In this document: positions 1-4,596 of the stretch, in pieces
How the letters are laid out: every line of letters starts with the position of its first letter
Position numbering within the stretch: the stretch's first letter is position 1
NCBI GenBank assembly: GCA_034211115.1
Contig: JAXHTH010000270.1
Coordinates: 1 to 5,842 of the forward strand
Length of the DNA: 5,842 nt
DNA from: JAXHTH01 sp034211115
GTDB taxonomy: Bacteria > Planctomycetota > Phycisphaerae > Phycisphaerales > SM1A02
Direction of reading: 5' to 3'
Translations under genes and position numbers: made by a program
The notes under the pieces: generated by a model
Told to the model about the DNA's origin: nothing
Databases searched by the model: none
The model's input: the letters and a program-made list of their open reading frames with translations, nothing else

Positions 1-181
1 GAAGGCGGAGGTCATCTTCACGTCGAGCTTGCCCAGGACCTCATCCTTCTCCCAGAAGTAGTTCATGTTGCTCTGCACCTGCTCGCTGACCGAGATGAAG
101 GCGGAGGTCATCTTCACGTCGAGCTTGCCCAGGACCTCATCCTTCTCCCAGAAGTAGTTCATGTTGCTCTGCACCTGCTCG
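1..181. repeat. Exact tandem duplication, 85-bp copies, 96-bp period
   Basis: Positions 1-85 and 97-181 are identical, and 11 bases (86-96) separate them. The period of 96 is a multiple of three, so the dehydrogenase frame is kept and 32 residues are repeated (EQVQSNMNYFW... through ...VKMTSAF, then ISVS, then the same again). The left boundary of the repeat coincides with the window edge, so a longer or further copy cannot be excluded. Absence of any mismatch means either a very recent duplication or an assembly artefact at a contig end. Confidence 0.97.
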
Positions 182-1272
182 AAGTAGCTGCACGTCACCC
201 CGCCCGCGTTCGCGAGCAGGTCGGGGATCATGAACACGCCGCGCTCGTGCAGGGCCTTGTCCGCATCGGGGGAGGTGGGGCCGTTGGCGCCTTCGGCGAT
301 GATCTTCACGCGATCGCTGACGGTGCCGACGTTCTCGAGGGTGATCTGGTTTTCGAGGGCGGCGGGGATGAGGATGTCGGCCTCCTGCTCGAGCCACGCC
401 TCGCCGGGCAGGACGTCGTAGCCCAGTTCCGCCGCCTTCGCTTTGTCAATGCCGCCAAAGCGGTCGGTGATCTTGAGCAGAGCGTCCAGATCGATCCCGT
501 CCGTCTTGCGATAGGCATACGACGTCTGATCGTCCTGGTCCCAGCAGGAGACGCAGATGACGGTCCCGCCGAGCTGGTTGTAGAGGCGGATGGCGTACTG
601 GGCGACGTTGCCGAACCCCTGCACGCTGGCCACGGTGTCCGAGGCCTTCACGCCCAGTTCCTTCAGCGCCTCGCGGATCGTGAACACCACGCCGAACCCG
701 GTGGCCTCGGTGCGCCCCAGCGACCCGCCCATGCCCACGGGCTTGCCGGTGATGAAACCCGGCTGCTTGCGGCCGTGAATCGCCTCGTACTCGTCGAGCA
801 TCCAGAGCATGTGCTGGGCGGAGGTCATCACGTCCGGGGCGGGCACGTCCTGGTCCGGGCCGACGTTGCGGGCCACCTGGCGCACGAAGCCGCGGCACAC
901 CTGCTCCTGCTCGCGCATCGAGAGGTTGTGGGGATCGCAGATGACCCCGCCCTTGCCCCCGCCGAGGGGGATGTCGACGACGGCGCACTTCCAGGTCATC
1001 CAGGTGGCCAGGGCGCGGACGGTGTCCAGCGTCTCCATCGGGTGAAATCGGATCCCCCCCTTGCTCGGTCCCCGGGCGTCGTTGTGCTGGACCCGGAATC
1101 CCCGAAACACCTTCGTGCTGCCGTCGTCCATCCGGACGGGAATCGCAAAGCTGTATTCGCGCAACGGCCAGCGCAGAAGGTCGCGCGTCGGTTCATCAAG
1201 CTGAAGCAGTTCGGCAACGCCGTCAAACTGGGCCTGCGCCATCTCGAACGAGTTGTACACCTTCGTCTTCAT
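1..1272 (-). CDS. Glutamate dehydrogenase (Glu/Leu/Phe/Val dehydrogenase family), 3' end off window
   Basis: Cytoplasmic enzyme that interconverts glutamate with 2-oxoglutarate and ammonia using NAD(P). The 424 codons in the window contain the family signatures in order. These are GPSKGGIRF (Lys71, substrate carboxylate), MTWK (Lys95), PLGGGKGG (catalytic Lys107) and DQDVPAPDV (catalytic Asp142). They continue with TGKPVGMGGSLGRTEATG (about 175-192), the Rossmann motif GFGNVA (Gly219, Gly221), AEGANGPT (about 327-333) and NAGGVTCSYFEQ (355-366). The Lys71-Lys95-Lys107 spacings of 24 and 12 match the classic enzymes. The start at 1272 is chosen because GAGGA (1283-1279) lies 6 nt upstream; an in-frame ATG at 1278 directly abuts GAGGA and is less likely. 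No stop is reached before the window edge. Residues 365-392 recur identically at 397-424, an in-frame 32-residue duplication that a normal family member lacks. The second beta strand of the Rossmann fold ends CVSCWDQDD, where many relatives have VSDS. The family call is very secure; the choice of glutamate over another amino acid rests on overall similarity. Confidence 0.95.
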   Translation of the reverse strand, partial: MKTKVYNSFEMAQAQFDGVAELLQLDEPTRDLLRWPLREYSFAIPVRMDDGSTKVFRGFRVQHNDARGPSKGGIRFHPMETLDTVRALATWMTWKCAVVDIPLGGGKGGVICDPHNLSMREQEQVCRGFVRQVARNVGPDQDVPAPDVMTSAQHMLWMLDEYEAIHGRKQPGFITGKPVGMGGSLGRTEATGFGVVFTIREALKELGVKASDTVASVQGFGNVAQYAIRLYNQLGGTVICVSCWDQDDQTSYAYRKTDGIDLDALLKITDRFGGIDKAKAAELGYDVLPGEAWLEQEADILIPAALENQITLENVGTVSDRVKIIAEGANGPTSPDADKALHERGVFMIPDLLANAGGVTCSYFEQVQSNMNYFWEKDEVLGKLDVKMTSAFISVSEQVQSNMNYFWEKDEVLGKLDVKMTSAF

Positions 1273-1278
1273 GGACAT

Positions 1279-1283
1279 TCCTC
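1279..1283 (-). promoter_or_regulatory. Ribosome binding site of the dehydrogenase
   Basis: On the minus strand the sequence reads GAGGAATGTCCATG. GAGGA sits 6 nt before the ATG at 1272 and directly against the ATG at 1278. The 6-nt spacing is normal and decides for the downstream ATG. Confidence 0.7.
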
Positions 1284-1473
1284 GAACATGGATGCCGGGC
1301 GCCGCAAGTGCGGACGGGCGGCTGATTGTAGGGCGTTCGCCGGTCTCCTGCCGCGACGGTCAGGGCGTGGAACAGGCCGATGATCGGGGGGCGGGAGGGC
1401 CTGCGAGTCGACGGAAAACAGTTGGGATTCTAGCGCGATGCCGATTGACGATCCCGCCGTGCAGGCGATGGAG

Positions 1474-1536
1474 GGGGCGCTCTCAACGCGCCGCCGGGGG
1501 CGGGATCGTCCCTTGAGAGCGCCCCGGCGGCGCTCT
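1474..1536. repeat. Overlapping inverted repeats with alternative pairings
   Basis: Arm A (1474-1486, GGGGCGCTCTCAA) is the perfect reverse complement of A' (1513-1525), giving 13 bp with a 26-nt loop. Arm B (1488-1499, GCGCCGCCGGGG) is the perfect complement of B' (1522-1533), giving 12 bp. The order A-B-A'-B' with a shared CCCC (1522-1525) means the two helices interleave and partly exclude each other. A third hairpin pairs AGAGCGCC (1516-1523) with GGCGCTCT (1529-1536) over a 5-nt loop, and GGGA-TCG-TCCC (1502-1512) nests inside A/A'. No T-tract follows on either strand, so it is not a simple terminator. Role unknown; it could be an RNA leader element, an operator or chance in GC-rich DNA. 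Confidence 0.6.
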
Positions 1537-2034
1537 GTCCGCAACGCCGCGCCGCGCCTCGAATGCGACGTGACTGAGCCTCCTCCGCGCGGGAGCGGGC
1601 GGGGCGAGCCGGCGTCCAGACGCGACACGACGACGCGGCCGGGGCCGCCGGCCGGGCGCCCGGCGCGCCGCGGTGCGCCGGCTGCTGACCGCCGCACTGG
1701 GGGGTGTCGTCCGGGGCTCTCCGGGCGGCCGTGCGGCGATCGTCCGGCGTCGGAGGGGTGGCTCGCAACGCGTCTGAGGTCCGGGCGGTAGAACCTGAGC
1801 GGCGGCGCGGGTCGCCGCGGTTGCGCGCTTCAGCCGATAACATGTTGTCAACAAAGCGCTTGTGTCGCCTTTTGCCCTTGCGGCAATCGGCCGATGCCCC
1901 TACAACAAAGGACCGGAGCATCCTGATCCGCAGCCGCCACCGACCCGACTAGTATTCAGATATCCGGATCTCATTGGCGGCTCGTCTCGAACAACCCCCT
2001 AGCCAATCGCCCTCGTCGCGGAACACGCCAGCAA

Positions 2035-2049
2035 AAGGAAAGAAGAGGA
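2035..2049 (+). promoter_or_regulatory. Purine-rich ribosome binding region of the peptidase gene
   Basis: The 15 bases before the ATG at 2050 are almost pure purine. AAGGA at 2035-2039 is 10 nt from the start and GAGGA at 2045-2049 abuts it. The first spacing is the more plausible. No such sequence precedes the alternative in-frame ATG at 2086, so the start at 2050 is preferred. Confidence 0.6.
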
Positions 2050-4272
2050 ATGCAGAACATCATTGCATCCAGTCGCAGGCGTCTGATGCGCCTGACCACG
2101 TCGACGTTCATTCTCGCCGCGTGCCTCGCCGCCGGCCCGGGATTCGCCCAGTCGCCGTCGGTGACGGGCCGCGCCGCGCAGGAAGGAACGGTCAGTGTCG
2201 CCGTGCCCGTGGGTTCCTATCACCTGGAGCGCTCGGCGCGCGGCCGGGAGGTGAGGATCCCGGACTTCGGCGCCCTGCTCGTCCCGGGCAAGCCGGTCCT
2301 GCCCTCGAAGATCTTCGCCATCGCGATCCCGCCCGGGGCGAAGGTGACGGGGGTGGATTATCAGACCGGCGAGGGCGTGACGCTGCCCGGCGCCTATCGC
2401 CTCCCTCCGGCGGAGTTGCCCCGGGTGATCGGGCAGGAGCGTCCGGCCGTCTACGCCCGCGAGCGCGCCGCCTACGAGCGGAACCACCGAACCGTCTACG
2501 GAAGCGACGATGCCTATCCCGCGGAAGTGGCGGAGTTCGTGCGCACCGCCGGCTACCGGAAGTACAACCTCGTCGACATTCGAGTGACACCCTTCGCCTA
2601 CCGGCCGCAGTCCGGCCGGCTCACGTACTACCCGGACGTGACGGTGCAGGTGAATTACGAGCTGCCGGATCGCCCGGCCCCGATGATGATGGACAACCTG
2701 CGCCGGACCGAGCGGGTGGCGTCGGAGATGATCCTCAACTACGACGAGGCCGCCGGCTGGTACGGCCCGGCCGCCCCGCTCGGGCAGGGGCTCTACGACC
2801 TCGTCATCATCACGCTGGACTCGCTGACCGCCTCGATCCAGCCGCTCGTGGACTGGGAGCTGTCCAAGGGCCGCACCGTCCAGGTGGTCACCACCTCCTG
2901 GATCAGCGGCAACTACAGCGGTTACGACCTCGCCGAGAAGATGCGCAACTTCCTCCGCGAGAAGTATCCATCCGAGGAATGGGGCATCGAGGATGTGCTC
3001 ATCATCGGCCACTGGGACGACGTGCCCATGCGCCTCGGCTGGCAGAACGTGGGCTACGGCCGGCCGGAGACCGACTTCTATTTCGCCGAGCTGTCCTATC
3101 CCGACAGCCAGTCGTGGGATTCGGACGGCGATCATCGCTGGGGCGAGGATTCCGATCCCATCGACTTCTACGCCGAGGTCAACGTGGGCCGCATCCCCTG
3201 GAGCGGGACCGCGGCCGTCTCTCACATCTGCGAGAAGTCGATCGCCTACGAGCAGAACGACGAGCTGGAGTTCAAGAAGAACATCCTGCTCCTCGGCGCG
3301 TTCTTCTGGCCCGACACGGATAACGCCGTGCTCATGGAGCGCAAGGTCGACGAGAGCTGGATGGTCGACTGGACGATGACCCGCATGTACGAGGACGGGT
3401 ACTCCAACTACCCGATGGACTACAACCTGCGCTGGACGAATGTCAAGAACGTCTGGTCGGGCGGGAAGTATGCCTTCGTCAACTGGGCCGGACACGGTTC
3501 GCCCTGGTCCAGCCACATCTACTACTCGACCGGCGAGGGGTTCGTGGATACCAATACCTGCGGCTACCTCAACGATGACTACCCGGCGATCATCTTCGCC
3601 GACGCGTGCAGCAACTCCGACACGGACGAGGCGAACATCGGCCGGGCGATGCTTCAGCATGGCGGCGTCGGGTTCGTCGGCGCCACGAAGGTCGCCTTCG
3701 GCATGCCCGGCTGGAGCGGGCCCAACTCCGGCTCCAGCCAGTCGCTGGACTACTTCTTCACCACCGCCGTCACCTCCGGCGAGATGACGCAGGGTGAAGC
3801 ACTTCAGGTGGCGATGCGCGAGATGTACACCAACGGCCTCTGGTACTACACCAAGTACGAGACCTTCGAGTGGGGCGCGCTGTTCGGCAACCCCAGCCTC
3901 GCCCTGCAGGTTCCGCAGAACTGCCCGGGGAACTTCGACGGCGACGATGACGTGGACACCGCCGACCTGCTCATCCTTCTCGGAGCGTGGGGCACGGCGG
4001 GACCGGACGGCGACGTGGACGAGGACGGCGACGTGGACACCGAGGACCTGCTCGCCCTCCTCGCCGCCTGGGGCGACTGCCCGCGTCCGCCGTGCCCGTG
4101 GGACTTCAACGGCGACAGCGTCGTCGATGAGGCCGATCGCGACATCCTCCTGGATCACTGGGGCGACTGCCCCGATCCGCCTGATGAGTGCCCGTGGGAT
4201 CTGACCGAGGACGGCGTCGTCGACGGGCTGGATCTCGTGGAACTGGAGGATCACTACGGCTCCTGTCCGTGA
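2050..4272 (+). CDS. Secreted gingipain-type (C25) cysteine peptidase with C-terminal EF-hand/dockerin-like repeats
   Basis: A 740-residue exported endopeptidase. Residues 1-33 look like a signal sequence: a basic stretch RRRLMR, a hydrophobic stretch LTTSTFILAACLAAG, and likely cleavage after GFA33. About 45-215 resembles the C25 propeptide (SYHLERSARGREVRIPDFG..., ending in ...YYPDVTVQVNYEL). The catalytic domain starts near 247 (LYDLVIITLDSL, then a conserved LIIGHWDDVP) and ends near 620 (LFGNPSLALQVP). The catalytic pair is His482 in NWAGHGSPW and Cys520 in IIFADACSN, the expected C25 order; the 38-residue gap compares with about 33 in RgpB as I recall it. Residues 625-740 carry four calcium-loop repeats with six cysteines. 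Gingipain-type adhesin repeats and a type IX secretion tail are not seen. Substrate specificity cannot be read from the sequence. It appears to be transcribed alone: the gene upstream is divergent and an intrinsic terminator follows. The family call is firm; the cell-surface or extracellular role is inferred. Confidence 0.92.
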   Translation: MQNIIASSRRRLMRLTTSTFILAACLAAGPGFAQSPSVTGRAAQEGTVSVAVPVGSYHLERSARGREVRIPDFGALLVPGKPVLPSKIFAIAIPPGAKVTGVDYQTGEGVTLPGAYRLPPAELPRVIGQERPAVYARERAAYERNHRTVYGSDDAYPAEVAEFVRTAGYRKYNLVDIRVTPFAYRPQSGRLTYYPDVTVQVNYELPDRPAPMMMDNLRRTERVASEMILNYDEAAGWYGPAAPLGQGLYDLVIITLDSLTASIQPLVDWELSKGRTVQVVTTSWISGNYSGYDLAEKMRNFLREKYPSEEWGIEDVLIIGHWDDVPMRLGWQNVGYGRPETDFYFAELSYPDSQSWDSDGDHRWGEDSDPIDFYAEVNVGRIPWSGTAAVSHICEKSIAYEQNDELEFKKNILLLGAFFWPDTDNAVLMERKVDESWMVDWTMTRMYEDGYSNYPMDYNLRWTNVKNVWSGGKYAFVNWAGHGSPWSSHIYYSTGEGFVDTNTCGYLNDDYPAIIFADACSNSDTDEANIGRAMLQHGGVGFVGATKVAFGMPGWSGPNSGSSQSLDYFFTTAVTSGEMTQGEALQVAMREMYTNGLWYYTKYETFEWGALFGNPSLALQVPQNCPGNFDGDDDVDTADLLILLGAWGTAGPDGDVDEDGDVDTEDLLALLAAWGDCPRPPCPWDFNGDSVVDEADRDILLDHWGDCPDPPDECPWDLTEDGVVDGLDLVELEDHYGSCP
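3922..4269 (+). repeat. Four EF-hand (dockerin-like) calcium-loop repeats within the peptidase
   Basis: These are residues 625-740 of the peptidase. Twelve-residue loops of the D-x-[DN]-x-D-x-x-V-D-x-x-D type start at residues 628 (NFDGDDDVDTAD), 655 (DVDEDGDVDTED), 685 (DFNGDSVVDEAD) and 717 (DLTEDGVVDGLD). Each is followed by a leucine-rich helix ending in WG or YG. Loop 1 has Asn instead of Asp at position 1, and loop 4 has Thr at position 3. Cysteines 625, 677, 682, 707, 714 and 739 bracket the first pair of loops and then each single loop, suggesting disulfide-pinned modules. The first two units are also similar at DNA level (GACGTGGACACCG occurs in both). Calcium binding is expected from the family; a cohesin partner is not shown. 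Confidence 0.88.
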
Positions 4273-4310
4273 TCCCGCTCATTCGGGTAACGGCTTTCTG
4301 AACAGCTTGC

Positions 4311-4344
4311 GCGAGCACCGCCCCGGGGCGGTGCTCGCTTTATT
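4311..4344 (+). terminator. Intrinsic (rho-independent) terminator after the peptidase gene
   Basis: GCGAGCACCGCCCC (4311-4324) is followed immediately by its perfect reverse complement (4325-4338), and then by TTTATT (4339-4344). This gives a GC-rich hairpin with a CCGG tetraloop if the innermost pairs stay open. It lies 38 bp beyond the stop codon. The minus strand has no T-run after the stem, so termination is expected only for rightward transcription. Confidence 0.9.
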
Positions 4345-4584
4345 CGGTGTGCCGGGCCGTCGTCGCCCGGCCGGGGTCGGGACGGCCAAAGGGCAGGCGA
4401 CGGCGGATCCGCGGCGTTTTCGCCGCACTTGCCGCGGTTTGTCGTCAACGCCGGATAGTGATGTCGTCCGGAACCGCACCGGGTCGGACCCTGCTCGGAA
4501 CCCGTCCCCGCGTGCCCGGTATCACATCGCTGGCTCAGAAACGTTCTTGCAACACCAAACAAGAGAAATGGACGGTTTGCCGCC

Positions 4585-4590
4585 AGGAGG
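4585..4590 (+). promoter_or_regulatory. Ribosome binding site of the propeller gene
   Basis: A perfect AGGAGG precedes two in-frame ATGs in AGGAGGATGAGCATG. It touches the first (4591) and lies 6 nt from the second (4597). Normal spacing favours 4597. Confidence 0.8.
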
Positions 4591-4596
4591 ATGAGC

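Larger units (their letters stand above)
1279..2049. other. Divergent intergenic region without a supported gene
   Basis: This spacer separates the leftward dehydrogenase from the rightward peptidase and must hold both promoters. Open frames here (for example 1430-1921 and 1483-1854, minus strand) give Arg/Pro/Ala-rich proteins without recognisable domains and are judged non-coding. Positions of roughly 1470-1820 are exceptionally GC-rich and full of short inverted repeats. They include the perfect 14-bp palindrome GCCGGGCGCCCGGC at 1651-1664 and 8-bp arms at 1690-1697 and 1731-1738. The composition becomes visibly less GC-rich from about 1830 to 2050. There I see TTGTCA at 1845-1850 inside the small inverted repeat TGTTG-T-CAACA (1843-1853), and the 10-bp palindrome ATCGGCCGAT at 1886-1895. 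No convincing paired -35/-10 promoter could be assigned on either strand. Confidence 0.75.
4273..4590. other. Intergenic region between peptidase and propeller genes
   Basis: Besides the terminator this spacer holds two small hairpins without T-tails: GCCGGGC/GCCCGGC (4351-4357 with 4365-4371, 7-nt loop) and GCGGCG-TTTT-CGCCGC (4411-4426). The latter can also re-pair, since CCGCGGC (4409-4415) matches GCCGCGG (4431-4437). The last 50 bases before the next gene are less GC-rich and are the likely place for its promoter, but no good -35/-10 pair is visible. No coding frame here is convincing. Confidence 0.65.

Noticed and set aside
1..181. Reading the left-edge repeat as a CRISPR or mobile-element end
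   Set aside because: The copies lie inside a coding frame and differ from CRISPR in size and spacer (85-bp repeat, 11-bp gap, two copies only); there are no inverted ends or transposase.
247..1383. A 378-codon plus-strand open frame opposite the dehydrogenase
   Set aside because: It is antisense to a clearly recognisable glutamate dehydrogenase with all catalytic motifs; its own translation shows no family features.
1427..1432. TAGAAT on the minus strand as a -10 box for the dehydrogenase
   Set aside because: One mismatch from consensus, but the region 17 bp upstream (GGGATC) does not resemble a -35 box.
1430..1921. Minus-strand frames of 120-160 codons in the divergent spacer
   Set aside because: Arg/Pro/Ala-rich products without domains, overlapping one another in several frames, as expected in stop-poor GC-rich non-coding DNA.
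1845..1955. Possible promoter elements for the peptidase (TTGTCA at 1845-1850, TAGTAT at 1950-1955)
   Set aside because: Neither has a partner at about 17 bp, so calling a promoter would be guesswork.
1999..4254. A 751-codon open frame antisense to the peptidase gene
   Set aside because: It lies almost entirely within the peptidase gene and its product is a Val/Gly/Arg/His-rich sequence without domains. GC-rich codon use in the true gene removes stops from the opposite frame. The sense frame has a signal peptide, catalytic residues and EF-hand motifs.
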